A DNA stretch of 64,000 nt. Source: Agathobaculum hominis (GTDB lineage Bacteria; Bacillota; Clostridia; Oscillospirales; Butyricicoccaceae). Of the stretch, positions 25,479 to 34,530 are shown in pieces (position 1 is the first letter of the stretch; each line of letters opens with the position of its first letter). Where the stretch lies: positions 1-64,000 of the forward strand of contig NZ_JACOPK010000001.1 in the NCBI RefSeq assembly GCF_014288055.1, in the 5' to 3' direction. The translations under genes were made by a program, and so were the position numbers. Below the pieces are notes generated by a model. The model was not told where the DNA came from. It saw nothing but the letters and a program-made list of their open reading frames with translations, and made no database searches.

Positions 25479-25513
25479 ACAGATAAGCAGTGCACACGAC
25501 AGATAACAGATAA
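25479..25513 (+). repeat. Three ACAGATAA direct repeats upstream of the PHP gene
   Basis: ACAGATAA occurs at 25479-25486, 25499-25506 and 25506-25513, about 46 bases before the PHP gene start. Iterated sites of this kind can be regulator binding sites, but copies two and three are adjacent in an AT-rich run, so chance is possible. Confidence 0.35.
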
Positions 25514-25558
25514 ATTATATGGCAGCATCACAGACTGCACAGGAGGAACAGAGGTAAA

Positions 25559-26293
25559 ATGCAAATCATTGCGGATCTTCATACACATACCAACGTCACC
25601 GACCATGCGTTCAGCACGCTGACCGAAATGGTGCAGGCGGCACATGACATGGGCCTCAAGGCCATCGCGATCACCAACCACGGCCCCACCAACCCGGACG
25701 GCCCGCATGAATGGCATTTTTCCAATCTGAATCTCGTTCCGCGAAAGATGAACGGCGTGACTGTCATCCGCGGCATCGAGTTCGACATCACCGCCCCTTC
25801 GGGCGGCATCAACGTCATGGCGAACAAGAGTCTGAAGCACATCGACTGGGCGCTCGCCTCCTTCCATGAATGCCTGTTCCCGCCGGCGGACAGGAGCATC
25901 CACACGGCGGCGCTCGAGTCCATCCTTTACAACCCGTATGTCAACGCCTTCGGCCACCTCGGCAACCCGAACTTTGATTTCGACCATGAATACATCATCA
26001 GCCGCTGCAACGAGCGCGGCAAGGTCGTCGAGATCAACAACGCCTCGCTGAACGTGCGCGCCGGAAGCAAAAAGAACTGCGCGGACATCGCGCGCATGTG
26101 CATGAAATACGAGGTGCCGATCGTTGTGGACAGCGACAGCCACATCTGCTTCCGCGTCGGCCATGTCGAGGGCGCGCTCGAAATGCTCGAGGAGATCGGC
26201 TTCCCCGAGGAGCTCATCATCAACAGCAGCATGGCGCGTCTGGACGCTTACTTCAAGGGCCGCGGCATGGATCTGTTCAGCGGCGAAGAATAA
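25559..26293 (+). CDS. PHP-domain metal-dependent phosphatase (YcdX-like)
   Basis: 244 residues with the PHP metal-ligand motifs in order: DLHTHT (residues 6-11), ITNHGP, RGIEFDI, ASFHE, FGHLGN and VVDSDSHI. The size and motif set match YcdX/PHP phosphatases rather than histidinol phosphatase or the polymerase PHP domain. The substrate is unknown; members remove phosphate from small molecules or nucleotides. A ribosome binding site GGAGGAACAGAGG precedes the ATG. The ROK kinase follows 11 bases later, suggesting co-expression. Confidence 0.85.
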   Translation: MQIIADLHTHTNVTDHAFSTLTEMVQAAHDMGLKAIAITNHGPTNPDGPHEWHFSNLNLVPRKMNGVTVIRGIEFDITAPSGGINVMANKSLKHIDWALASFHECLFPPADRSIHTAALESILYNPYVNAFGHLGNPNFDFDHEYIISRCNERGKVVEINNASLNVRAGSKKNCADIARMCMKYEVPIVVDSDSHICFRVGHVEGALEMLEEIGFPEELIINSSMARLDAYFKGRGMDLFSGEE

Positions 26294-26304
26294 GAGGGAT
26301 ACTT

Positions 26305-27222
26305 ATGCGGATCGGTATTGATTTAGGCGGAACGAGCGTCAAGGCGGCGCTCTGCGCGGATGATGGCGCGATTCTCATCAAGCAGAGCGTGCCGACGAAA
26401 ACGGGAGACCCGGACGGCCTGCGCGCGGACATGAAGCAGCTTGCGCTCGCGCTGTGCACCTCGGGCGGCGTACAGCCGGACGAGGTCGAGAGCATCGGCA
26501 TCGGTGTGCCCGGCTCGTATGACAAGCCCTCCTGCACGCTCAGATTCGGCACAAACCTCGGCATGAACGACGTCTGCTTTGCGGAGACGTTTCAGCCGGA
26601 GTTCGGCTGCACGGTGCAGCTCGACAACGACGCGAACTGCGCGGCGCTCGGCGAGGCGACCGCAGGAGCAGGCAAAAACGTGAAGAATATGCTGATGGTC
26701 ACGCTCGGAACGGGCGTCGGCGGCGGCATTATCATCGACGGAAAGCTGTATACCGGCTGCAACAGCCTTGCGGGCGAGCTGGGACATATCGTCATCCGGC
26801 AGGGCGGCGAGCCGTGCGGCTGCGGCCGGCGCGGCTGTCTGGAGGCCTACAGCTCGGCGGCGGCCCTCGTGAAGTTCGCGCATCGGGCACTTGACGCCGG
26901 ACGGGAGAGCAGCCTGCGCAAAAACGGCCCTGACCTCAACGCGAAGCACATCTGCGACGCAGTAGATGCCGGCGACGCGCTCGCGTGCGAGCTGTTCGAA
27001 ACCTACTGCGACGATCTCGCGTGCGGTCTTTCGAGCTTTATCAATATCTTTCAGCCGGAGTGCATCGTGCTCGGCGGCGGTCTTGCAGGCTATGGCGAAA
27101 AGCTGCTCGCGCCGCTGCGCAGGCGCATCGAGAAGGAGACCTTCCGCGGCGACACGAATACCGAGCTGGTCCTGGCCTCGCTCGGCAATGATGCCGGTCT
27201 GGTCGGCGCCGCGATGCTCTGA
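26305..27222 (+). CDS. ROK-family sugar kinase, probably glucokinase
   Basis: 305 residues from the ATG at 26305. The phosphate loop GIDLGGTSVKAAL is at the N terminus, LGTGVGGGI is the second ATP motif, and ELGHIV plus CGCGRRGCLE provide the histidine and cysteine zinc ligands of ROK kinases. No helix-turn-helix is present, so it is a kinase rather than a ROK repressor. Glucose is the most likely substrate for this length and motif set, but N-acetylglucosamine or mannose kinases are hard to exclude. It may form an operon with the PHP gene. Confidence 0.85.
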   Translation: MRIGIDLGGTSVKAALCADDGAILIKQSVPTKTGDPDGLRADMKQLALALCTSGGVQPDEVESIGIGVPGSYDKPSCTLRFGTNLGMNDVCFAETFQPEFGCTVQLDNDANCAALGEATAGAGKNVKNMLMVTLGTGVGGGIIIDGKLYTGCNSLAGELGHIVIRQGGEPCGCGRRGCLEAYSSAAALVKFAHRALDAGRESSLRKNGPDLNAKHICDAVDAGDALACELFETYCDDLACGLSSFINIFQPECIVLGGGLAGYGEKLLAPLRRRIEKETFRGDTNTELVLASLGNDAGLVGAAML

Positions 27223-27236
27223 ACATACAAACATAA

Positions 27237-27276
27237 GAAAAACCGCTGTATCGGAACAAATACAGCGGTTTTGTTT
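27237..27276. terminator. Bidirectional terminator between convergent genes
   Basis: AAAACCGCTGTA pairs with TACAGCGGTTTT, and T tracts lie on both outgoing strands. It serves the ROK kinase from the left and the C_GCAxxG gene from the right. Confidence 0.9.
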
Positions 27277-27291
27277 TGCCTGTTCTGCTTT

Positions 27292-27696
27292 TTACAGACC
27301 GAGCATCTTCTCGACCAGCGCGCACGCATCCTCGATGCAGCCGGGGCAGGAGCGGCGGACATTGCCGTCGGCGACGCCCTTGAGCTCGCAGCAGAGGTAG
27401 GTGCCGTTCTTCTCCTTGAAGGCGTTCGCCATCTCGCGGGTCTGCTGATAGGTCTGCGCCTTGGTCGTGCCGGGCGCTTCGATGCCAGCTGAACCCTTGA
27501 CGCCGGCGAGCATGAACGCGCCGCTCAGCGCACCGCACATATCCATCACGCCCATGCCGAGGCCGAAGCCCTCGGCCATCTTATAGGCGGTCTGCTCGTC
27601 GAGACCGACGAGGTCGCAGTAAGCGCAGGCGACCGACTGCGCGCAGTTGTAGCCCTTCCCGTGCAGCTCCTGTGCACGCTGCTGTCTTTCTGTCAT
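27292..27696 (-). CDS. C_GCAxxG_C_C family redox-type protein
   Basis: 134 residues with the characteristic cysteine series: NCAQSV, MCGALSGAFMLAG, YLCCEL and CPGCIEDA. The family is thought to bind a metal or take part in thiol redox, and its function is not established. It follows the amidase gene by 27 bases with an AAGGAGG site, so it is probably co-transcribed with it. It ends at a bidirectional terminator. Confidence 0.85.
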   Translation of the reverse strand: MTERQQRAQELHGKGYNCAQSVACAYCDLVGLDEQTAYKMAEGFGLGMGVMDMCGALSGAFMLAGVKGSAGIEAPGTTKAQTYQQTREMANAFKEKNGTYLCCELKGVADGNVRRSCPGCIEDACALVEKMLGL

Positions 27697-27723
27697 AACA
27701 AATTCCTCCTTATGCTGTGTCGA

Positions 27724-29421
27724 TCAATACTCCACCTGTGTGAAGTAGTACATGATCGCGTTGTACTGTGCGCGCGCCTCGGCCTGAAGATCCTCCTCGC
27801 TGTCGATGAACTGCTGATCCTCTGCATTGTCGATGAAGCAGAATTCGCTCGTGAGCGCCGGGATGTAAAGCGAAGCCGCCGCGCGGTTGGTGTAGTAGTA
27901 GTCGCCGTGGCTGCCCTCGCGGAACACGACCGAACGGATCGGCACGCCGAGCGCTCTGTATTCCTCGAGCAGCTTTTCCGCAAGGATCTTCGTCGGGCCG
28001 CCGTTTTTGTCGGCCACCTGCGCGAGCGCTTCTGCACCGCGCGCCGCCGTGTTCGCGGCGTTGTGATGGACGCTGAAGAACAGGTCGGCGGTGTCCTGAT
28101 AGCGCTCCATGACCTTGCCGCGCAGCGTCAGATCGCTGCCCTCCTCGAGCGTGTCGCGCACCATGATTACGTTCACACCGGCGCTCTCCAGATAGCTTTG
28201 CAGATATTTCGCAACCGAAAGGTTGATGTGCTTCTCGTCGTATACCTTGTCGACGCTCGTCGCGCCGACGTCGCTGCCGCCGTGACCGGGGTCGATGATG
28301 ACCGTCATCCTGCCGTCGATCTGCGAGGTGCGGGGCGGCTCGACCGGATCGTTCGGCTCGCCCTCGGACGCGGAGTAGTCACGCACGCGGACGAGATAGT
28401 TCGCGCTGACGTAGCGGCCGGTTCCCTTGGAGGTGTCCATGAGGTGCGCCCAGCCGTTGGCAAGGCTGTCCACGACGACCTCTGCGTTCGCGGAGAGCTG
28501 ACCGACCTTTTTCGCGGTCGAGGACGCGGAAGCGCGTACCGCGAGCTTGCTCTCGACCTTTACGCGGTACCAGCCGGTCGTGAACGGCTCGTCGGGCTCG
28601 GTCTTGCCGTCATAATCGCTCAGACGCTTGAGATAACCCGCGCTGACATAGCGGCTCGTGCCCGCCGAGGTGTCCATGAGATGCGCCCAGCCGTTCGCAA
28701 GGCTGTCTACGACGACCTTGTCGCCCTTCGACAGCTGGCCGACGGACGGATAGGTGGTAGCCGGGCCGGAGCGCACGGTGAGCGAGGATGAAACATTCAC
28801 CTCATACAGACCGGTCGTAAAAACAGGTTCCGGCGTCGGGGCGGGCGTCGGCGTGTTCGGAGTCGTGCTGCCGTTGTTATTGCTGTTATTATTGTTGCTG
28901 CTGTTATTGTTATCCGGCTGTTCGGGGTCCGGGGCGGGTGTCGTGAGTCTGACGGTGCGCGTGGCATTGTCCCATCCGGCCTCGAAGCCGATCGCGTCCG
29001 CGATGTCCGCGATGCTGTAATAGTTGTTGTCGTTGATCAGGTAGCCGCGGAAGGAGACCGCACTGCCGTTGAGCAGGACCTTGAAGGTGGACGCGGAGAC
29101 CTTGAGCGAGGAGAGGGTCGAGGCGGAAAGTTCGCCGCCGACCTTTTGGTATTTCTGACCGGAGATCAGATTGATGACCGAGCTCTGGCTGGGCGTCCAG
29201 GTGACGTTGAAGGGCGCGGTGGTGTCGCTGAGAAGATACGCGACGTCGCGCAGCTTGAAGTAGTTATAGCCGTCAACATTATAGGCCTGCGGCGTGACAG
29301 CCTTGCCGTTTACCATGAACTTATGGTCGGAAATCGCGACCTTGGGGGAAGCGGCTGCTGCGCTGGCGAGCGTGACGCTCAGCACGGCGCACAGAGCCGC
29401 GGTGATTTTGCGAAAATGCAT
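27724..29421 (-). CDS. Secreted N-acetylmuramoyl-L-alanine amidase with stalk and two SH3 domains
   Basis: 565 residues from the ATG at 29421 (GGAGG 5 bases upstream); the longer open frame lacks a site and a signal peptide. Residues 1-24 are a signal peptide. Residues 25-165 resemble a copper-amine-oxidase-N-like stalk domain. An asparagine/serine-rich linker (about 170-195, encoded by a tat/gtt-rich repeat) follows, then two near-identical SH3b domains each containing VVVDSLANGWAHLMDTS. The C-terminal amidase_3 domain has IIDPGHGG, a second His in FFSVHHN and a glutamate in LTSEF. It would cleave the peptide stem from peptidoglycan outside the cell. Confidence 0.92.
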   Translation of the reverse strand: MHFRKITAALCAVLSVTLASAAAASPKVAISDHKFMVNGKAVTPQAYNVDGYNYFKLRDVAYLLSDTTAPFNVTWTPSQSSVINLISGQKYQKVGGELSASTLSSLKVSASTFKVLLNGSAVSFRGYLINDNNYYSIADIADAIGFEAGWDNATRTVRLTTPAPDPEQPDNNNSSNNNNSNNNGSTTPNTPTPAPTPEPVFTTGLYEVNVSSSLTVRSGPATTYPSVGQLSKGDKVVVDSLANGWAHLMDTSAGTSRYVSAGYLKRLSDYDGKTEPDEPFTTGWYRVKVESKLAVRASASSTAKKVGQLSANAEVVVDSLANGWAHLMDTSKGTGRYVSANYLVRVRDYSASEGEPNDPVEPPRTSQIDGRMTVIIDPGHGGSDVGATSVDKVYDEKHINLSVAKYLQSYLESAGVNVIMVRDTLEEGSDLTLRGKVMERYQDTADLFFSVHHNAANTAARGAEALAQVADKNGGPTKILAEKLLEEYRALGVPIRSVVFREGSHGDYYYTNRAAASLYIPALTSEFCFIDNAEDQQFIDSEEDLQAEARAQYNAIMYYFTQVEY

Positions 29422-29500
29422 AAAAACCTCCGTTTCCGCATACAGGGGAAAAGCGAACGGAACGTCCGTTCTGCACGAAATGTCAAACAAACATACAGTC

Positions 29501-29529
29501 ATAATAGCACGATGAAGGGCGGATTTCAA
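29501..29529 (-). promoter_or_regulatory. Amidase promoter
   Basis: On the minus strand TTGAAA (29524-29529), a 17-base spacer and TATTAT (29501-29506) lie 80 bases upstream of the amidase start. It is divergent from the VOC gene promoter. Confidence 0.7.
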
Positions 29530-29606
29530 TGCTTTGCAGCGGAATGACGCATAACTGTAATATAAGCGAAGGGGAGAGAGAAACACCGGATGCATGAAGA
29601 TGAGTA

Positions 29607-29635
29607 TTGTGTTCTCGAGCGAAAAATGATAATAT
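29607..29635 (+). promoter_or_regulatory. Promoter of the VOC-chrA genes
   Basis: TTGTGT (29607-29612), a 17-base spacer and TAATAT (29630-29635) precede the VOC gene by about 31 bases. Confidence 0.5.
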
Positions 29636-29666
29636 AAATGTGAAAAATACATCGGAGGTAACTATT

Positions 29667-30038
29667 ATGCAGTTCCGTTTTGCGCACAATAACTTCAACG
29701 TCCGCGACCTTGAGCGTTCGCTCAAATTTTATGATGAGGCACTCGGCCTCAAGGAGGTCCGACGCATCAACGCCAAGGACGGCAGCTTCACCATCGTCTA
29801 CCTGTCGGACGGCTCGACGCCGCACCAGCTCGAGCTGACCTGGCTGCGCGACTGGGACAAGCCGTACAATCTCGGCGACAATGAGTTCCATCTCGCCCTT
29901 TCGGTCGACGATTTCGGCGCGGCGCATCACAGGCATCAGCAGATGGGCTGCATCTGCTTTGAAAATCCGGCAATGGGCATCTATTTTATCTCCGATCCGG
30001 ACGGCTACTGGGTCGAGATCATTCCGTCTAAAATGTGA
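29667..30038 (+). CDS. VOC-family protein, lactoylglutathione lyase-like
   Basis: 123 residues from the ATG at 29667 (CGGAGG at 29653-29658). It has the two-module glyoxalase fold pattern: FRFAHNNFNVRDLERSLKFY at the start, HQLELTW, EFHLALSVDD and DPDGYWVEIIP near the end, which supply the His/Glu metal ligands. Similar small Firmicute proteins are annotated as lactoylglutathione lyases, but glutathione is usually absent in such anaerobes, so the substrate is uncertain. Its stop overlaps the open frame of chrA. Confidence 0.85.
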   Translation: MQFRFAHNNFNVRDLERSLKFYDEALGLKEVRRINAKDGSFTIVYLSDGSTPHQLELTWLRDWDKPYNLGDNEFHLALSVDDFGAAHHRHQQMGCICFENPAMGIYFISDPDGYWVEIIPSKM

Positions 30039-30058
30039 CGGAAAAGGAGATCCTATCA

Positions 30059-30601
30059 TTGAATCCTTATCTTGATCTGTTCCTGACCTTTGCGCAGATA
30101 GGCGTGTGCACCTTCGGCGGCGGCTACGCCATGCTGCCGATCCTGCAGCGCGAGGTCGTAGAAAAGCGCGGCTGGGCGACTGAGGACGAGCTGATGGACT
30201 ATTACGCCATCGGCCAGTGCACGCCGGGCGTCATCGCGGTCAATACCTCGACGTTCATCGGCTACCGCCTGCGCGGCGTTCCCGGCGCGATCACCGCGAC
30301 CGCAGGCATGGTTTTCCCCTCGCTCGTCATCATCACGATCATCGCTGCGTTCATTCAGCAGTTCGCCCATCTCGCCGTGGTGCAGCACGCCTTTGCCGGC
30401 ATCCGCATCGCGGTCTGCGCGCTCGTGCTGCAAAGCGTGTGGAAAATGGCGAAAAAGGGTGTCGTTGACATCCCGACCGGCGTTATTCTGGTCGTGACCT
30501 TCGCCGCTGTCGCCTTTCTCGGCGTTTCTCCCGTCCTCATGGTCGTTATCGCGGCCGCCGCAGGCATTCTTATCAATGTTGTGAGGGGGAGGAGAGCATG
30601 A
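30059..30601 (+). CDS. chrA: Chromate transporter, short-chain ChrA, first half
   Basis: 180 residues from a TTG at 30059, which has AAGGAGA 8 bases upstream; a GTG at 30035 is in frame but lies before that site. FGGGYAMLPILQREVV and the GQCTPGVIAVNTSTFIG block are ChrA signatures. It is half the length of proteobacterial ChrA and is encoded next to a second half, which is the short-chain, two-subunit form of the family. It is a membrane permease for chromate or another oxyanion. Confidence 0.88.
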   Translation: MNPYLDLFLTFAQIGVCTFGGGYAMLPILQREVVEKRGWATEDELMDYYAIGQCTPGVIAVNTSTFIGYRLRGVPGAITATAGMVFPSLVIITIIAAFIQQFAHLAVVQHAFAGIRIAVCALVLQSVWKMAKKGVVDIPTGVILVVTFAAVAFLGVSPVLMVVIAAAAGILINVVRGRRA

Positions 30602-31164
30602 TCTTTTTACAGCTGTTCTGGGAGTTCTTGAAGACCGGTTTGTTCGCAGTCGGCGGCGGTCTGGCAACGCTTCCCTTCCTCAAGGCAATCACGCACAAGT
30701 ACCCGTGGTTCACGGCGAACGATCTGATGGATATGGTCGCGGTCTCCGAGTCTACGCCCGGCCCGATGGGCGTCAATTCCGCGACCTACGCAGGCTTCCA
30801 TGCCGCCGGACTGCCCGGCGCGCTCACGGCGACGTTTTCGCTCGTGCTGCCGTCGGTCATCATCATCATTCTGGTCTCGCGTGCGCTTGACCGCTTTCGC
30901 TCATCCTCGCTCGTGCAGAACGGTTTTTACGGTCTGCGTCCGGCGTCCGCCGGTCTGATCTTCGGCGCGATGTTCACGGTGTTCGCCGGCTCGCTGCTGC
31001 ATCTCGACCTGTGGAGCGGTCCGGAGAGCCTGCTTTCCGTACTGAATTACCGCGCGATTTTGCTGTTCCTAGTGCTTTCGGTCGCGATCCGGAAGCTGCC
31101 GAAGGTGCATCCTATCGTGTTCATCGGCGTGGGCGCCCTCGCGGGCATCATATTCCAGTTCTAA
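30598..31164 (+). CDS. chrA: Chromate transporter, short-chain ChrA, second half
   Basis: 188 residues. FAVGGGLATLPFLKAI and VSESTPGPMGVNSATYAG parallel the first half, and an LPSVIIIILVS membrane segment follows. The start overlaps the first-half stop by four bases, so the two halves are likely made together and form a heterodimer. A terminator follows the stop immediately. Confidence 0.88.
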   Translation: MIFLQLFWEFLKTGLFAVGGGLATLPFLKAITHKYPWFTANDLMDMVAVSESTPGPMGVNSATYAGFHAAGLPGALTATFSLVLPSVIIIILVSRALDRFRSSSLVQNGFYGLRPASAGLIFGAMFTVFAGSLLHLDLWSGPESLLSVLNYRAILLFLVLSVAIRKLPKVHPIVFIGVGALAGIIFQF

Positions 31165-31188
31165 AGAGAGCCGAAAGGCTCTCTTTTT
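31165..31188 (+). terminator. Terminator after chrA
   Basis: AGAGAGCC and GGCTCTCT with a GAAA loop and a T tail directly follow the chrA stop. Confidence 0.9.
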
Positions 31189-31197
31189 GCTTGTGAT

Positions 31198-31916
31198 ACC
31201 GTCAGCAGAGGGGAAGCGGTTCCGCCGTTCCGGCGGCTTGCCGCCGCAGGCGATGAGTGCCCTTTCTGCTTTACCGAAAGCAGACGCAAAATTTTCCGCC
31301 GATACAGCGGTGCGCCGCTGGAGGCGAGATAGGCCCTCCCGGGCCGGGGGATGTTCGCCATGGCATGGCGAGTGCATTGCCGCCGTCTGGCGGCGGAGAC
31401 AAAAGGGGGCAAGGGCACCGTATGGTTCCCTTGCCCCCTCTTGACACCCCTTTGACCTTCCGCTGGCCGCTCAGCGAAGCATTCGCGGCTAAACGGGGGG
31501 TACGGGGGCTCGATTCCGTGCGTCGGGCAGGTTTTGGGAAGCCTCATTGCCCTGAATTTACCTTGCGTTATCCGCCGAGCATAACAGTGCGCGGCCAGAC
31601 GGTGCAGGGCGGCAGTGTTCCGCTGCGAAAAGCTCCGCTTCGATCAAGGGGTGTGCCTTGGAGCAGGAAACGCCCCTGTGGGCCTCTCGCATTTAGACGC
31701 GCGACCGAAGGGAGTCGCGTCCCAAGGAAGATGAGGGGGAGTTAAGAGGGGGATAAGAAACCATCGGTGTCTTATCCCCCTCTTGCCCCCGCCGCCGGGT
31801 GGCGGCATCCCCCGGCCGCCGAAGGCGGCCAATGTCCACGCTCACCTTGAGCGTAAACTCGCCTCCAGCGGCGCACCGCTGTATCGGCGGCAGATTTACC
31901 GTCAGCAGACGGTAAA
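31198..31916 (-). repeat. Dispersed inverted-arm element, copy B
   Basis: It has the same modules as copy A but its centre is reversed. The left end has an extra roughly 85-base segment (31215-31295) before the usual CCGCCGATACAGCGG and CCGCTGGAGGCGA (about 31295-31327). GGGGGCAAGGG/CCCTTGCCCCC hairpins lie in both arms, and the right end finishes with ACCGTCAGCAGACGGT. It fills the space between chrA and the gdpP promoter. No conserved reading frame. Confidence 0.9.
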
Positions 31917-31941
31917 AAAAGAAAGAGGAGGACGGTTTATC

Positions 31942-31970
31942 TTTACATTGCGACTGGAAAATGCTATAAT
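31942..31970 (+). promoter_or_regulatory. gdpP promoter
   Basis: TTTACA (31942-31947), a 17-base spacer and TATAAT (31965-31970) lie 26 bases outside the right end of copy B and 38 bases before the gdpP start. Confidence 0.8.
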
Positions 31971-32008
31971 CATGCTGTATATTTGCGTCCAAAAGGGGGG
32001 GCGGGAAT

Positions 32009-34009
32009 TTGAAAAAGAAAATTCAGACGGCTCTTCGACCCGGCCGAGCGGCATTTTATGTGCTGTTTTTACTGTTTGCGGCCTGCGGTCTGTATTTTTC
32101 AAAGCCGTATGGCTTCATCGGCATGGCCATCGTCATCATCCTGCGCATGGTCGCGATCCGCAGCGACGCGGAGCGGCGGCAGCGGGTGTATGATCTGATG
32201 GAAAATATCGAGATCGAGGGCGGAGAAGTCCGTCCGGCGGTCACGAAATCGCCGCTGCCGACCGTTGTCGCGCTCGCGACGACCGGACAGATCATCTGGG
32301 CGAACGAGGCCTTCGCGGACATGACCGGCCATTTCGCACACGCGCCGCACATGCGTCTGACCGAGCTCGCGCCGACGTTCGAGACTCGCTGGCTCATCGA
32401 GGGCAAGACCGCCTTCCCGGGCGAGCTGCGCATGGGCCGCGGCATCTACCATGTATTCGGCAGCATGATCCAGTCGGGCGCAGGTCAGATGATGATGCTC
32501 CATTTCATCGACTGCACGGAATTTGTCCATCTGCGCGATGATTCCGAGACGCGCCGCCCGGCCATTGCGGTGATCGCCATCGACAACTATGAGGAGCTCG
32601 TCAAGAATACGACCGACTCGGAGAAGTCCAACATTCTCGCCGGCATCGACAGGCGTCTGTCCTCGTGGGTCAAGGATTCGAGCGCCGTCATGCGAAAATA
32701 TGACCGCGACAAGTACATCTTTATCATCGAGAACGCCGAGCTGGACAAGCTGGCGGCGAAAAAGTTCTCGGTGCTTCAGGAAGTGCGCGATATTCAGAAC
32801 CATGAGGGCGTTGTCGCGACGCTGTCCATCGGTATCGGCCGCGACGGCGAGACGCTCGCGGAAAGCTACAAGTACGCCGGTCTTGCCATCGACATGGCGC
32901 TCTCGCGCGGCGGCGATCAGGCCGTCATCAAGAACCGTTACAGCTTCGAGTTCTTCGGCGGTCTGAGCGAGGAGGTCGAAAAACGCACCAAGGTCAAGAG
33001 CCGCGTAGTCGCCAATGCGCTCAGCCAGCTGATCCGCGATTCGTCGCAGGTGCTCGTCATGGGTCACAAGAACAGCGACATGGACGCCATCGGCGCTGCG
33101 GCAGGCATGGTCTGCGCCGCGCGCGTCAAGAACAAGCCGGTACACATCGTCGTAGACCGTGAGCACACCATGGCGAGCGATCTGATCGAGCGTCTGGAGA
33201 CGCAGAGCGAGTACAAGGGCGTGTTCGTCAGCGCGGAGGACGCGATGATCATGTGCGACTTCAACACGCTGCTCATCGTCGTGGACGTCAACCGTCCCGC
33301 CTATGTCGAGAGCGAGTCGCTGCTCCAGTCCATCAACAAGGTCGCGGTCATCGACCATCACCGCCGCGCGGCGGATTATATCGAAAACGCGGTCGTCAGT
33401 CTGCACGAGCCGTATGCCTCGTCCGCATCCGAGCTTGTCAGCGAGCTGCTTCAGTACCTCGTGCCGACGAGCAGCATCCTGACGGCGGAGGCTGAGGCCA
33501 TGCTTTCGGGCATCTACCTCGATACCAAGGGCTTTTCCACGCGCACCGGCGTGCGCACGTTTGAGGCGGCGGCGTATCTTCGCCGCGCGGGCGCGGAGGC
33601 GAGCGACGTCAAGCGTCTGTTCCAGTCGAGCTTCGATCAGTATATGGAGCGCCAGAAGATCATTTCTTCTGCGCGCAACTGCGGCCAGGGCGTGATCTTC
33701 GCCATCACCGGTGAGCAGGTGGACCGCATCGCGGCGGCGCAGGCTGCTGACGAGCTGCTTTCCATCATCGGCACCACGGCATCCGTCGTTGCCTTCCGCA
33801 GCGGCGAGCACGATATGGCGGTCTCCGCACGCGCGGCAGGCCAGGTCAACGTTCAGCTGCTCATGGAGCGTCTGGGCGGCGGCGGCAATCACTCCGCGGC
33901 GGGCGCGCAGCTCAGGAACACAACGCCCGAGGAGGCGGACCGACTGATCACCGAAGCGATCTGCGGTTATCTCGAGGATCAGTGCGCGGAGAAGCAGAAC
34001 GAACACTGA
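32009..34009 (+). CDS. gdpP: Cyclic-di-AMP phosphodiesterase GdpP
   Basis: 666 residues from a TTG at 32009 following a G-rich site; no better start exists upstream. Two N-terminal membrane segments (about 13-50) are followed by a PAS domain (80-175), a degenerate GGDEF domain (YDRDKYIF in place of GGDEF) and a DHH/DHHA1 module with GHKNSDMDAIG, VIDHHRR and GGGGNHSAAGAQ. It hydrolyses c-di-AMP to pApA. The gdpP-rplI-dnaB order is the common Firmicute arrangement. Confidence 0.94.
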   Translation: MKKKIQTALRPGRAAFYVLFLLFAACGLYFSKPYGFIGMAIVIILRMVAIRSDAERRQRVYDLMENIEIEGGEVRPAVTKSPLPTVVALATTGQIIWANEAFADMTGHFAHAPHMRLTELAPTFETRWLIEGKTAFPGELRMGRGIYHVFGSMIQSGAGQMMMLHFIDCTEFVHLRDDSETRRPAIAVIAIDNYEELVKNTTDSEKSNILAGIDRRLSSWVKDSSAVMRKYDRDKYIFIIENAELDKLAAKKFSVLQEVRDIQNHEGVVATLSIGIGRDGETLAESYKYAGLAIDMALSRGGDQAVIKNRYSFEFFGGLSEEVEKRTKVKSRVVANALSQLIRDSSQVLVMGHKNSDMDAIGAAAGMVCAARVKNKPVHIVVDREHTMASDLIERLETQSEYKGVFVSAEDAMIMCDFNTLLIVVDVNRPAYVESESLLQSINKVAVIDHHRRAADYIENAVVSLHEPYASSASELVSELLQYLVPTSSILTAEAEAMLSGIYLDTKGFSTRTGVRTFEAAAYLRRAGAEASDVKRLFQSSFDQYMERQKIISSARNCGQGVIFAITGEQVDRIAAAQAADELLSIIGTTASVVAFRSGEHDMAVSARAAGQVNVQLLMERLGGGGNHSAAGAQLRNTTPEEADRLITEAICGYLEDQCAEKQNEH

Positions 34010-34081
34010 GCACATTTCTCTGCCGGAAACCGGGCAGAACAGGCATAAACCAAGCAATATAAAATTAAGGAGAGACTTATC

Positions 34082-34528
34082 ATGAAAGTAATTCTGACAG
34101 CAGACGTAAAGGGCAAGGGCAAGAAGGGCGACCTCATCGAGGTCAGCGAGGGCTACGGCCGCAACTTCCTCATGCCGCGCGGTCTGGCAGAGCTGGCTAC
34201 CGCCGACAACCTCAACGTAAAGAAGGCGCAGGACGAGGCGCACGCACGCAAGGTTGCGCTCGAGCAGCAGGCAGCGCGCGAGGCGGCGGAAAAGCTCAAG
34301 GAGAGCCCGGTCAAGGTTCCGGCCAAGGGCGGTGCAGGCGGCCGTCTGTTCGGCGCAGTCACCTCCAAGGAGATCGCGGAGGAGCTCAACCGCCAGTACG
34401 GTCTGAGCGTTCCGAAGCAGAAGATCGTGCTCGAGGAGCCGATCAAGACCTTCGGCGTACACCGCGTCAAGGCGAAGCTGTATCAGGACATCGCAGGCGA
34501 GATTCTGGTGCAGGTGGTAGAGGCCTGA
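34082..34528 (+). CDS. rplI: 50S ribosomal protein L9
   Basis: 148 residues, standard. MKVILTADVKGKGKKGDLIEV and the YGRNFLMPRGLA block are the N-terminal L9 signature; a charged helix links to the C-terminal domain. AAGGAGAG precedes the ATG. It is encoded between gdpP and dnaB and is followed by an array of hairpins. Confidence 0.96.
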   Translation: MKVILTADVKGKGKKGDLIEVSEGYGRNFLMPRGLAELATADNLNVKKAQDEAHARKVALEQQAAREAAEKLKESPVKVPAKGGAGGRLFGAVTSKEIAEELNRQYGLSVPKQKIVLEEPIKTFGVHRVKAKLYQDIAGEILVQVVEA

Positions 34529-34530
34529 GT

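Noticed and set aside
25559..26293. Histidinol phosphatase
   Set aside because: Motif spacing and length fit the YcdX-type PHP phosphatases better, and no his genes are nearby.
30035..30058. GTG at 30035 as the start of chrA
   Set aside because: It precedes the AAGGAGA site; the TTG at 30059 has correct spacing.
22117..31916. Insertion-sequence pair forming a composite transposon
   Set aside because: The copies encode no transposase, I could not see clear target-site duplications, and the enclosed genes include core rpmB and hprK.
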